A DNA stretch of 64,000 nt, taken from NCBI GenBank assembly GCA_933207985.1, contig OW240916.1, positions 311,598,767-311,662,766 on the forward strand, read 5' to 3'. Positions 45,393-56,825 of the stretch are shown in pieces. The DNA comes from Pelobates cultripes. Taxonomy: Eukaryota; Chordata; Amphibia; Anura; Pelobatidae. Below the pieces are notes generated by a model that worked only from the letters and a program-made list of their open reading frames with translations, was not told where the DNA came from and searched no databases. Positions within the stretch are counted from its first letter, which is position 1. Each line of letters starts with the position of its first letter. A program made the translations under genes and the position numbers.

Positions 45393-47039
45393 TGTGCGAA
45401 TTTACATGCATTATGCTTTGTTTTTGTTTTTTTCCTTGTACAGCAAAATTCCCAAATGCTTTTAATTTAATTTATTTATTAATTAAAAAAAAAAAATCAC
45501 AAGTCATGATTTTGGATAGACACTCAATGGTCATTTATGCAGAAGATTTATCTGGAGAAAAAAAGCAATATTTTGATCTCAGAGAAATCTTTCTCATGCT
45601 TGAAAAAGATCTCTCTGAGATCGATGCACGTTTCCAAAAAAAATCTGCTACATGAATCCCCCTTGAGTGTCTGGACCATAATTTTGTTCAATTCTCATAG
45701 TAGGGGTCACGAGCCCCAGGTTTGGAAGCACCGGGATCACGGCAAGAGTGCGGTGTTCCTTTTCTTTTTTTGATACATCATGATTTTGGATGGAGACTTG
45801 CTGATTGAACCAATGAGCTTCTTCTGTTATTTCTCTATTCATATATCACTAACTGCAAAGTAAAGTAAAACTAGCTCTAGGTATTAAATAAATGCTTTAT
45901 TGCAGTTTGTTAACCAGAGTAATAGTTAATGTTTTGATGCGGGTTTTATGTAAGATAGTCTGTTGAGGTTGAATTATAGCAGAATTGTTTACACCTAGCT
46001 ATGTCTTCTTTTATTTGTAATTAGGATAAGAGTTGCATCCTAATTAGAAAAGAGTGTATTTGTACTTTTGAGAATTAAGACTGGGATTCATGTTGGACAG
46101 ATTCAATTTTACGGTAGACAAAACAAGACAAGACTGCAGATTATTTTTAAATTAATGCTAAAGGACCACTAAACTCTTTTAGTTTTTTTTTTCAAACAGT
46201 TTCTTTCCTTAGGCAAGCAACATTTTATTTAATAAAAACAATACACTCTTATTACTCTTGTTACACTTTAATTTAAAGAATGCAAATTTATTGCTGTTTC
46301 GGCTTTGGGAGACACCGGTTTGAAATCATTTGGATTACATCCAAAAACAAGGATCAGTGCATCTGTACCCCCTGATGATCGCCAACCATTTTTGGACCCT
46401 GTGATCGTCTTTACTTACCAATATTAATGATTTACTTGACCCTCTGGGTTTCCCTTCGAGGTGCCGCCATTTCCAAGTTTCTAAGATGACGATGTCAGGA
46501 AATAGTATTCTCTGCCCATAGCTTGGTATGGATGTCAATTCACATGCCTAGTTCCCCTGAAGATATAGGGTGACATAATGGGCTGATAGGGCATCTGAAG
46601 AGGAAAAGTACAGTGCCATTTGAGGAAGTGATTCAGACCAGGAGGTGGGAGAGAGGACAGTATGGAATTGGACGGCTAATGACAACATTGACCAAAGCTT
46701 TGGAGCTTGACTAAAGCTCTACAGTTTGTCATCTTTTGTCAATCCTCGGGTTATAAGGAGAAGTAGTCACTTCTTTTGGAAATGAAGCATAGTTTTGCAA
46801 AAGTAAAAAAAGGAACCAACTAGAATTGGAGGGTTGGGACATGCTAATTAAAAAAAGTGACAGATCCGCTTTAATTTTTATATCTCTGCATTAGAAAACC
46901 TATTTTTTATAAAAAAATTTTTAGATCGCATAATATTTTTAAGGTCCACTGTAAAGATTTATCATAACTATTCAGCTACCTGTAAGCGGGATCTTTTCTC
47001 TTTTCTATGTATATGCAGAGTACTACAATTTGTGTCTAT
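45393..47039. other. AT-rich DNA; one 18-bp-arm hairpin
   Basis: A hairpin at 45575-45622 pairs 'gatctcagagaaatcttt' with 'aaagatctctctgagatc' (one mismatch, 12-base loop). It lies in a frame of 87 codons (45392-45655) that I do not accept as a gene. 'ctaaaggaccactaaac' at 46159 looks like one end of a decayed TTAA MITE. Confidence 0.5.
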
Positions 47040-49749
47040 TTAAAGAGACTCTATAGTTACCAGAACAACTACAGCCTATTGTAATTGTTCTAGTGACTAT
47101 AGTCATCCCCTCCGTGCTTTTTGCAGTAAACATGCAACATGTCTTTTCAGATGAAATACTGTGTTTACATTACAGCCTAGGAATAACTCCACTGGCCACT
47201 CTTCAGATGGCTACTAGAGGTACTTCCTGGGGCAGTGCTGCAAAGTGTGCATCACCCTCTGTGTGGAGACACTGAACTTTGCTGATGCTGATTGGCCAAG
47301 GCTGTGTTTGGCATGTGCTAGCTCTGCCCCTGATCTGCCTCCTTGACAGTCTTAGCCAATCCAGTGCTTTCCTATGTGAAAACATTGTGATTGGCTGAGA
47401 GAATCATTTCTGATTATGTCAACCAAGAAGGCAGAGATTTTTTTTATAGTAAGATTTTACTATATTTAGGAGGGCTAAAAAAAATTGCAGGACTTCTTAA
47501 ATATTAAATAATCACTATTAACAATTGCCATACCCTCCTTTATTTTTATGCTAGCCTGCTATGGTACAATTTTATTTGAACTTAAAAAAAAAAAATCCCA
47601 TGTGGAATATGAAATGCAGGAATAGTCTTTCTTTCTGGCAACAGTTAAAAATTAGCATTTTACCCTCCTGTTTTCAAGCAACGTGCTCATGCAAATGATG
47701 CATATATGCTTTTTTCACATATGCTCATATACAAGCTATGTTATCATTATCTCCTTCTGGCAAGGTCAGTCACAGTATTTAGAAAGTCAAGCTTAAACCT
47801 TTATAGCAAGCATCTTTCTTCTTTTGTTTACCAGAAATAGACTTGCCGTTCTGCAATCTATAAACAGTATATCACTTGACATTTTGGGGGAGTCTCAACC
47901 GTATGCCTTTATTTTAAAAACAAATAGGATTATATAATAAAAAAAAAAAAAATAAGAAACCAACAAACTCAAAGACAGCTTATTTATTTTATTCTGAATA
48001 AGGTACTCAAATAGAGCATCTTTAAAGACAAACAATTTTCAATACGCTGGTGTTATTTATACAGTCCCTAAACCGTTGTGAAATATTCTGCCTTCGTCAG
48101 TTTTTCAAAAGAATTCTAATTTGTCAAAGATCCCACTACTTGTTTTAATAAAAAGAATAAAGTCAAAAGAGTACCTTTCAATCATTTTAGTCATAAGAAC
48201 TGTTGTATGTTATATTGGTATATGAAACCTTAGAGACTTTTTCTAATAGCTACAGTGCCACAAGTTTCTTTTATTAAGAAATATGTTTATGTGAAGAGCA
48301 AAATAGAACAATAGACTATAACTGCTCCCAGATTTTTCATGTGCACTTTAATCTTTTATTAATATGCAAATTTTGTTCTTTAGAAATGTACAATAAGATT
48401 TTTTTTTTTCTAAGACTGGCTGAAAATTGTCTTATTTTCCCAGAAGTCTTTTCTGAATGATTGTAAGTGGAATAGTGTTTTTATGCAAAATCCCAGGATG
48501 TTACTGCCTGCATAGCCAGTCTTTGAAATTATAAAAATTTAAAACTGTGCTACAATTGTAAAACATTTAATAATTTATTTATCTTAAATTTCCTTTCTAA
48601 TAGACATTTCCCCCTGTGAGCACTGGGAAGTTCGTGTAGGTTTTAAAAGGAAATCTGTTTCCAATACAAATAACATTGAACCAAAGGTTTGTTTTCTAAA
48701 AAAAAAAAAAATAATTTAGCCTTACACTAAGAATATATATTGATACAGGCAAATGTGCCCAGTCTTTCAATACTTCCCACTCATATACCTATTGACAAGC
48801 TTCATTGAACAAGTATAACTGGATATGCAACTACATTAAGATACTATGCAGTTTCTTAAATATCAGCTTTACAGCATGCTAAGTGATAGAGCAATTACTG
48901 TACTCAAAGGACAAAGAGGAATCATTATACAGGTATAACACAGACCATTGCATCTGCTGGCAAATGCTAAACGGAAAAATAATTCATCCTCCGCATTGAA
49001 AATGCTTGCAAAGGCACCTCTACGAGGTCTTCTTGTATGTACAGTAATACAGCTGATGAAAGAAAAAATATTGTAAAAATAGAAAGCAGGTGGGGATGGA
49101 AAAAAATAAAGTGAAGGTGAAAATGATTATGACAGTACACTACATTGGATGGAATTATTATTATTGTGACAAACCGTGTAACTAATATAAGGCCATGTGT
49201 TTATAAACATGGTAAACACTTATGTTGACAATTGTTCATGGCCACCGAAGTATTGGCTGTTTGGAGGTAATGTATCTGGTACCCATAATGCACAGTGTGG
49301 AATAGATCATTGACAAAGATGCTACGCAGCAACACTGAATCGTACGTTGGACCATGTGTGTGTGTGTGCGGTGGGGAGTCTTGAGAATTTTTATTCATTA
49401 ATGACTTTTGTTAGTTCACTTATTACTGTGGGGGTTGATTATTTATGTCAGTATATTCTTAAGAGGTATCGGTAGGCTCTCATTAAGAGCCAAGGCATTA
49501 AGGCTTTCACAAGTGCAATATTGTGTTTATGAGCAGAATACGGTAATAGGAGATTATATCTTTATATGTAGTGCCTTGTAGCCTGGGATAGTTATAAACC
49601 TTTGACCTTGCTGATCAGCCTGGGGTTCAGCATTGGTAAAGGTATCTGTAGGTTTTTGTTTAGAGCCAAGATATGAAGCTATTTGCTTTTATTTTCTGTT
49701 ATTGTATTAGTAGGCTCATTAATGTGAGTATTACCAACAATCAAACTAT
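47040..49749. other. AT-rich DNA with a MITE-like hairpin
   Basis: 47040 starts 'ttaaagagactctatagtta' and forms a hairpin with 'tgttctagtgactatag' at about 47085-47101, again like a TTAA MITE end, but no right end is visible. Two diverged direct copies of 'ggtatcggtaggctctcatt' occur at about 49469 and 49642. No gene supported. Confidence 0.45.
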
Positions 49750-50975
49750 CTGACCCCTGATCAATCGGGCTTTCGCCAGATCACTCCACTACAACTGCCC
49801 TCTTAAAAGTTTGCAATGACATCCAAACTGGCATGGAACAAGGAGACCTAACTGGAGCTATTTTCCTTGATTTTGCAAAGGCCTTTGACACAGTAGACCA
49901 CAACATTCTACTGCACAAACTCAAAAACTCAGGTATTGGTGATTGTCCGCTAACCTGGTTTCGATCGTATGTATCGGATCGCTCGCAATATATGTCCATT
50001 TCTGACAGCGACTCCCTCTCCCAGTAATGTGTGGTGTTCCACAGGGTTCCATTCTAGGCCCCCTACTATTTACATTATTTATAAATGTCTGCCTAATGTC
50101 TGCAAATTCTCAAATGTACACATGTACTCAGATGACACAGTTATCTATGTAAGCAAATCCAATCTACCGCAGTTTGAGGCTATGCTCCAAGACCAGTTTA
50201 CAGAGGTAGAAAAGTGGATCGCAAAAAACAAATTCTTCCTAAACACCGACAAAACTGTCACAATGATCTTTGGAACAGTACCTAAATTACACAAATTACA
50301 CAATTCCCACCTATCCATCAAAACAAATTCAAATAGCACACTGACTGCAGTCCACTCTTTCAAATACTTGGGTATGTTGTTAGACCCCAATCTATCTTTT
50401 GGCCTCCACATAGAAAAACTTGCATCTAAACTTTATCCAAAACTAGGTGCCCGGTACAGAAACAAATCCTGCCTAAGCCCTACAGTAAAGGAAAAGATTG
50501 CACAGCAAATGCTGATGCCATTAATTGATTATGGGGATGTAGTATATGCATCTGCACCGGAATCCCACCTTAATAAACTCAATACATTGTATAACTCGTT
50601 CTGCTGATTTGTGCTACAATGTAATTACAGGATCCACCATTGTGATATGCTAAAAGAACTAAACTGGCTGTCGCTGGAAGCCTGATGCACCCTTCATCTA
50701 TCCAGCCTTGTGTTTAAGAGCTTTTCTGGGAAACTCCCACCGTACCTGAGCAGAATGATCTCCTCGATTGTTCCCACCTCCTATAACCTCCGATCCAGTA
50801 CTAGCGCTTTATTTAGTCTACCACGATACAAAAAGAAAGCAGCCTGATCCTTCTTCTCCTACAGAGAGCTACAATTGTGGAACAACCTCCCACACACTTT
50901 AAAATCTTTCCCAAGCCTAAAGTCCTTTAAGAGATCCCTCTCTACATCCCTCAAAACAGAATGCACCTGTCATGG
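49750..50975 (+). pseudogene. LINE reverse transcriptase, frameshifted
   Basis: RT motifs in order: LTPDQSGFRQ, a one-base shift, LKVCNDIQTGMEQGDLTGAIFLDFAKAFDTVDHN, WFRSYVSDRSQY, a stop and shift near 50027, GVPQGSILGPLLFTLFIN in one frame, then MYSDDTVIYVSKS (palm box with both Asp) in the frame of 49969-50607, followed by FKYLGMLLDPNLSF and LIDYGDVVYASAPESH. After a stop at about 50607 the C-terminus continues as LQLWNNLP and SFPSLKSFKRSL. The catalytic Asp residues survive, but the frame is broken at least four times and the endonuclease is missing. Confidence 0.85.
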
Positions 50976-51160
50976 TTGATTATATATTTCCTACCTGTTC
51001 TATGTTAAATTGTGTATATATTGTGAATTAATGTTGTTTTTGAATTTAATTGCACCATATTGTATCAATGCAATGTTTTGTGGACGCAGTACATACTTGA
51101 AAATGAGAGAAATCTTTCCTGTTAAAATATTTTATAAATAAAATAAATAAATTATTGAGC
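49750..51160 (+). mobile_element. Jockey/CR1-group LINE, 5'-truncated
   Basis: Plus-strand non-LTR element of about 1.4 kb, beginning inside the RT (LTPDQSGFRQ) and ending in the AT-rich tail 'aaaatattttataaataaaa' at about 51160. The 3' UTR phrase 'cagtacatacttgaaaatga' is typical of a common fish/frog LINE. It differs clearly from both CR1 subfamilies and the L2 copies here; Rex1/Babar is my best guess, unverified. Confidence 0.8.
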
Positions 51161-51270
51161 TGAGGAATGGCATTTAGTTGTGTCTTTTGACTCTTGAGGC
51201 TATTGAAAATAGAGGCTTTATAGTTTCTCAATGTAGAGATATTAACAGAAATTATTTCAGTGTTGCAATA

Positions 51271-51541
51271 TACACTGGACAAAATTATAAACGCAACACT
51301 TTTGTTTTTGTCCCCATTTTTCATGAGCTGAACTCGAGGATCTAAGACTTTTTTTACGTACACAAAAGGCCTATTTCTCTCAAATATTGTTCACAAATCT
51401 GTCTAAATCTGTTTTAGTGAGCACTTCTCCTTTGCAGAGATAATCCATCCACCTCACAGGTGTGGCATATTAAGATGCTGATTAGACAGCATGATTATTG
51501 CACAGGTGTGCCTTAGGCTGGCCACAATAAAAGGCCACTCT
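51271..51541 (+). mobile_element. Isolated long terminal repeat of a Tc1-like transposon
   Basis: Starts TACACTGGACAAAATTATAA and continues through 'cataacc'-free text such as 'tcctttgcagagataatcca', 'cacctcacaggtgtggcata' and 'acaggtgtgccttaggctgg', ending at 'aaaaggccactct'. I recognise it as the ~240-270 bp terminal inverted repeat of a Tc1/mariner family widespread in fish, lampreys and frogs. Only one end is here; the transposase and the second repeat are absent. It appears little diverged from the remembered consensus. Confidence 0.82.
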
Positions 51542-52142
51542 CAAAAAAGCATATCTGTATATAGTGTTACTTCAAATTCTGACAGGAGCAGAGATAGCAA
51601 TAGCCACCCAACGTTTCAGCTTGAAGAGCCTTTCTCAAGGGTGATATAAATATTGTAATATCAAACAAAGAGAAACTGCTGAAAAAAATTATAACAAGAA
51701 AAACCTCATAGAGTATTAACTTAAACCAAACAGACTAGTTTCTGTTATGAATGCACTTACAAGAAAATAGAAAACAAAGGCTTATCTCCATCAATTTACA
51801 TCAGTTTACTTTAAGATGGAGGTATGTCATCAAATACGCTTGTAAAGTAAAGTGAAATTAAATAAGCACGACAGGGCAGAACAGGATAAGAACAAAACAA
51901 AAAAAACACAACAAATACAGTAATCTGAAACAAACACAATACTAAAATAACAAGCAACATTTTTCTATTTCAAGTGTCATCTTTTCCAACAGTTTAACGT
52001 AAAATGATTATCTTGACATTTAAATACAATAAAATTTGCTGATTTATAAGATCAAAGATCTTTTACCAATTTAACCAAGTTTTATAACGAATCAATTAAC
52101 ACATTATATTGTAACTAATCTTTTAACAAGAAATCAATGTCT
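51542..52142. other. A-rich DNA, nothing firmly recognised
   Basis: 'cccaacgtttcagcttgaag' followed by 'gcctttctcaagggtg' near 51607 is a phrase common to anuran repeats, similar to 'gagaaggacttcatcagggt' at 19157. No gene. Confidence 0.45.
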
Positions 52143-52446
52143 CCTTCAAAGAAGGAGAACTACCACGACAACAGGGACATAGACTTAAATTAGAGGGACA
52201 AAGGTTTAAAAATAATATCAGGAAGTATTACTTTACTGAGAGGGTAGTGGATGCATGGAATAGCCTTCCAGCTGAAGTGGTAGAGGTTAACACAGTAAAG
52301 GAGTTTAAGCATGCGTGGGATAGGCATAAGGCTATCCTAACTATAAGATAAGGCCAGGGACTAATGAAAGTATTTTGAAATATTGGGCAGACTAGATGGG
52401 TCGAATGGTTCTTATCTGCTGTCACATTCTATGTTTCTATGTTTTT
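52143..52446 (+). mobile_element. CR1 LINE 3' end, subfamily B, second copy
   Basis: Nearly identical to 40955-41248: 'gggacatagacttaaattag', 'ggaatagccttccagctgaa', 'gactagatgggtcgaatggt', ending 'acattctatgtttctatgtt'. Mostly 3' UTR; only a few RT C-terminal codons remain. Confidence 0.87.
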
Positions 52447-52781
52447 CTATACGTCTCAGTTTTCACTCAATGTGAATGATGTTTCTTCCAGTGATGATAC
52501 ATTCTTTACATTCGGAAATCATTTTCAGAATTGAGCAAAATGTTTGTCTTTCCAGCAGTTCGGAGCTGTTAGATTAGCTTAATTTTGTAAGCAATATGCC
52601 ATTTCTGTATGATATTTTTAGGTGCATGCATGAGGAGCACCATTGCCAGGATGAGAAATACAATAAGTATCATGTACCATCATCTCCCACTTGTACTTTT
52701 GAAAATAAATGCAATACCGTCGTTGTGTACGGAGAGAAATAACTCTACTTTCATATTGCTATCATAGTGCTGGAGAAGCCT
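52447..52781. other. Spacer, nothing recognised
   Basis: No element or gene identified. Confidence 0.45.
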
Positions 52782-52861
52782 TTAACCCCTTAATGACCAA
52801 ACTTCTGGAATAAAAGGGAATCATGACATGTCAGACATATCGTGTGTCCTTAAGGGGTTAA
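52782..52861. mobile_element. 80-bp TTAA palindromic mini-MITE
   Basis: Starts TTAACCCCTTAATGACC and ends TCCTTAAGGGGTTAA with TTAA at both extremes. The inner arms 'catgacatgtc' make it almost wholly self-complementary. This looks like a very common short frog repeat. Confidence 0.82.
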
Positions 52862-53333
52862 ATAGGTATCAGTATATTTCACTCACCTTCTTCCTCTTCT
52901 CATTCAGTCAGACCTACTTCACTTGCAACACTACTGACAAATTGTTTCTTACTAATTTTGTGAACTAATTTACAACTTTGCCACGTTGATTGCAGCAGAA
53001 TAATTTCTTAAAATGTAGATGAGGGTTCATTTAAAATTCAGTCACTGATTTTATTTTCTAATACAGTTAACAAATTATGGAACTTAACAAGATTTGCAAA
53101 AAAAACAAACAGATTATGGAATTGTGATGTAAATGAATTGTGGTCTTTTTTAGTGGAATCCTGTAATGTACAATATGTATAAAAAATTGACATGAAATTA
53201 TACAACTAGTTTTGAAGACCTAAAAAAAGAAAATAAACAGTGGTTCTTGTCTTACATAATCATAACCTGACTGTTTCTGTTTTATTGACAAGAAAATAGA
53301 TTTAATTCTAAAATAAGAAGGGTAATGAGTCAC
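52862..53333. other. AT-rich DNA, nothing recognised
   Basis: No gene or element identified. Confidence 0.5.
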
Positions 53334-53834
53334 TTAAAGGACCACTCTAGGCACCCAGACCACTTCAGCTTAATGAAGTGGTCTGGGTGCCTGGTCCAGC
53401 TAGGGTTAACCCATTTTTTAATAAACCTAGCAGTTTCAGAGAAACTGCTATGTTTATAAATGGGTTAATCCTTCCCCCTAATCCTCTAGTGGCTGTCTCA
53501 TTGACAGCCACTAGAGGCGCTTGCGTGCTTCTCACTGTGATTTTCACAGTGAGAGCACGCCAGCGTCCATAGGAAAGCATTGTAAATGCTTTCCTATGAG
53601 ACCGGCTGAATGCGCGCGCAGCTCTTGCCGCGCGTGCGCATTCAGCCGGCGGGGCGTAACGGAGGAGAAGAGGAGGCAGAGAGCTCTCCGCTAGGGGTGG
53701 AAAAATGCAAGTTTTAACCCCTTTCCTCTCCCCAGAGCCGGGCGGGAGGGGGTCCCTGAGGGTGGGGGCACCCTCAGGGCACTATAGTGCCAGGAAAACG
53801 AGTATGTTTTCCTGGCACTATAGTGGTCCTTTAA
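53334..53834 (-). mobile_element. TTAA-flanked multi-hairpin MITE, copy 2 (inverted)
   Basis: Same element as 12014-12524 in the opposite orientation, with TTAA at 53334-53337 and 53831-53834. All hairpin modules recur in reverse order: 'cccagaccacttc' pair, 'cagtttc' pair, 'ctagtggctgtc' pair, 'tcactgtga' pair, the CpG-rich 'gcgcgcgcagctcttg' core, 'ccctgagggtg' pair and the terminal 'gtgccaggaaaac' pair. The two copies are highly similar, suggesting recent amplification. Confidence 0.92.
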
Positions 53835-54254
53835 ACTCAAATAGCCTAATATCATTTACTGAGAATTTTTTTTTTTTCACTTAGGCACATATTTTCACAT
53901 CACACATTTTATTAGTTTTTCTTTCTAACAACATCTTAATCTGAAGAAAAGCTGTTAAAGTTGTGTCTTATTGAAATGAATAAAATTAGAACAAAAAAAC
54001 TATGTATTCAACAGTTATCATTTCATTCCTGTTTCCTTAATCTAAGAGTTACAAAAGATGAAAATTAGACAGAAAAAAATTCAGTCCGCCTAATCGATTT
54101 GGCTGAAATGTCCAAAAGTTGTTTATAGTCCATTTTGGCTTGGATGAATATCGCAAAAGACTCAGGAAGACAAATACAAGGGGAAATAGTACAGAATAAG
54201 GCACCTTTTGTGTTCTGCAGTGCCAAAACGACTACATTATTGCCTAGTGTAGTG
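53835..54254. other. AT-rich DNA, nothing recognised
   Basis: No gene or element identified. Confidence 0.5.
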
Positions 54255-54262
54255 ATTATGAT

Positions 54263-54579
54263 TAGTGATGTCGCCAACTTGCCGCGAACGGTTCGCCGCG
54301 GTTCGCCACGAACCGTTCGTGGCGAACTCCGGTCAGCTGACACATCCCTGCCAATCTCCGGCAGACCCTCCCTCCCAGACCCTCCCACCTCCTGGACAGC
54401 ATCCATGTTGAAGCTGCCTTCAACATGGATGCTGTCCAGGAAGTAGGAGGGTCTGGGAGGGAGGGTCTGCCGGAGAATGGCAGGGATGTGTCAGCTGACC
54501 GGAGTTCGCCACAAACGGTTCGTGGCGAACCGTGGCGAACCGTTCGCGGCAAGTTTGCGAACGGTTCGCGACATCATTA
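54263..54579. mobile_element. hAT-type palindromic MITE, copy 2
   Basis: 317 bp, starts TAGTGATGTCGCCAACTTGC and ends ...GCGACATCATTA, flanked by a perfect 8-bp duplication ATTATGAT (54255-54262 and 54580-54587). Shares with 32031-32388 the 'gaacggttcgcc' subterminal words, the 'gcagaccctccctcccagac' arm and the 'tggatgctgtccagga' centre, but lacks some of the outer sequence. Confidence 0.93.
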
Positions 54580-54587
54580 ATTATGAT

Positions 54588-55556
54588 ATATTTGCTATTT
54601 TTGCAAAGCCAATTAGGACTTGACAAAATTATATGATAGCTGAAATAAACAATAGTGAATGAGAGAACTTAGAGTTCTATAATTATTGTTTTTCCTTTTG
54701 AAATCATCAATTGATTAAAAAAGGGCAGCAAAGGAAGTAATTTAAATTTAAAAAAAAATGATTTTTCCAAAAAAATTAAAGGAAAACATGAGTGGGCATT
54801 TGATGACTTTCTCATCCCTTCCACTCTGAGAAGACCAAATCTTTGCCACACATCCAGTCTGTAGAATAAATGACTGTCATTCAGTATGTTAAAAAGATAG
54901 TGCCCTGTCAGATTATACAACCTGCAAAGGCAAAACCACTAAAATTAAAATTATTTGAAAACAATATAACTATCACATTGTAGAATACTTTTTTTTCTAA
55001 ATATAAGACCTTCCACACTTAGTTCAGGCAGTGATCACCTGTGCAGTAAACTACTACACTTTTTATTTCACTAAAGGTTGCAAAAGAAGATTGCAACTCA
55101 CAATGCAAAACAAAAGGCACTGAAGCACACTGCAAATTAAATAATCTGTCTCTAACTATAATGTCTATAATAATGTCTCTCACAAGAAAAAAACATCACA
55201 AATTAGTAAAACAATTCTTAAATCATTAAATCAAATTTGGACAAAGTAGTATTGGCAGTAGGTAGGCAAGCAGAACTTAAATATAATATATTATTTTAAT
55301 TAACTGATAATGGGGTACTGCTCCGACTAGGTTTGGTAGTAGTGAAGGAGTACCGCTGGTGGTAGGTGGTGAGAACTGTACATAATCAGATATAGCACTA
55401 GTGGGACTGCTACCTGCCCTAAAACATTCTTTTTTGCTTCTTCCCTTACTAATTCTTGTGATGTCTTTTTAGATGTTGGTTGATACCAGCACTAGTGAGA
55501 TGACCCATCACCCTCACGCTACTCCTACTCACTTCCTTGATGCACAGTTTGCCCTT
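54588..55556. other. AT-rich DNA, nothing recognised
   Basis: No gene supported. A small 'ggtggtaggtggtgag' segment occurs near 55355. Confidence 0.5.
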
Positions 55557-56640
55557 CTTGATGCACTTTGGGGTTAAGAAAGCACAAGCAACTAACACCA
55601 AAAACAATATTGAATTAGGGATAACAACACATAAAAAGTATTGGGGAATTATTATAGATAGCAAATTAGGAAATAATGTGCAATGTCAATCAGCAGTTGC
55701 TAAGACCAGTAAAATACTGTCATGTATAAAAAGGGGCATTCATTCTTTGAATGAAAATATAATTTTGCCTCTTTATATATCAATGGTAAGACAGCACCTT
55801 GAATATGCTGTGCAATTCTGGGCACCTGTTCTAAAGCAGGATATTATAGCACTAGAAAAGGTGCAGAACTTGGCTATAAAATAAAATAAAAGGAATGAAT
55901 ATTTAATTCATAAATAAAGGTTAACAAATTTAAATCTATTTAGTTAAGAACAAATGTGTCTCAAATTGGATATTATAGCATTATACAAATATAGTCAGGG
56001 ACAATACAAACCATTGTCTGGCAATCTGTTCTTAAACAGAAATATGCATATGACACAAGGTCTCCCATTTTAACTGTAAGAAAGTAAATTTAGTCCAAGA
56101 TCAATGAAAGAGTGTTGTACAGTAGAACAACAAGCATGTTGAATCCTCTGTCTGTACAGATGTTTAAACAGCAACTGGATGAATACTTGCAAACACATAG
56201 TATTCATATATTTTTAGTATGTTGGGCAATAGTTTCTTGATCCAAGGAGAGATCTGACTGCCATTCTGGGGTTGAGAATGATTTTTTAACCTGGTTTAAT
56301 GCAAAATTGGAAAGAACTTCCAACTGTGTTTTTTGCCTTCTCTTGGATCAACAGTAAAACCAGATACATGAAAGGCAGAACTTCATACTTATTTTGTTTT
56401 ACAAAATTAAATATAAAACTGTGAAATAAAAAAAAAAAATAGCAAGATAATTTTTCCAGATTCAAGTATCAAAATTAATCATATGGATATCAGAAAAAAA
56501 GGAAAACAGATGCGAGAAAGGCGGAACTTCATGATTATTTTGTTTTACAAAATTAAATATAAAACTGTGTAAAAGGAAAACAGATGTGAGAAAGGATGAA
56601 CTTGATGAGAGCATGTCTCTTTTCACCAGATTTAACTATG
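55557..56640 (+). mobile_element. CR1 LINE 3' part with repeated tail
   Basis: Begins in the RT (MHFGVKKAQATN..., ITTHKKYWGIIIDSKLG, CQSAVAKTSKILSCIKRGIHS, YAVQFWAPVLKQDIIALEKVQ), then runs through stops and shifts to the 3' UTR. Its tail is unusual: the 'gagaaaggcggaacttcat' end plus a 'tattttgttttacaaaatta' A/T segment appears at 56360-56425, again at 56508-56572, and the proper 'gtgagaaaggatgaacttga' end follows at 56583-56640. The coding part is dead. Confidence 0.82.
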
Positions 56641-56789
56641 TAACTAAATATAAAAGAAGCAAATTAAAACTAATGTGGGTTAGTAACAGTCAGTAAAGTG
56701 ATAAACAGCAAGAGAATGAAATTCAAAACATTTAAATCAGATTGGTGAATAAAATCCTACATAAAAGTAATGGTATTAATGGTAAATGT

Positions 56790-56825
56790 TCAAGCAGGGT
56801 TCTGTTTTGGGACCGCTTCTTTTTA
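56790..56825 (+). mobile_element. Older CR1 (+), left piece
   Basis: The words 'gttctgttttgggaccgctt' and 'ctttttaacat' are the coding segment for the RT box SVLGPLLFN, on the plus strand. The next RT box is found 2.9 kb away at 59770, past a minus-strand CR1. The piece may extend left to about 56760 but is too decayed to follow. Confidence 0.72.

Noticed and set aside
45392..45655. 87-codon ORF with a plausible charged segment (GEKKQYFDLREIFLMLEKDL)
   Set aside because: The charged part coincides with the 45575-45622 hairpin and is preceded by an A-run; no family is recognised and no splice context was evident.
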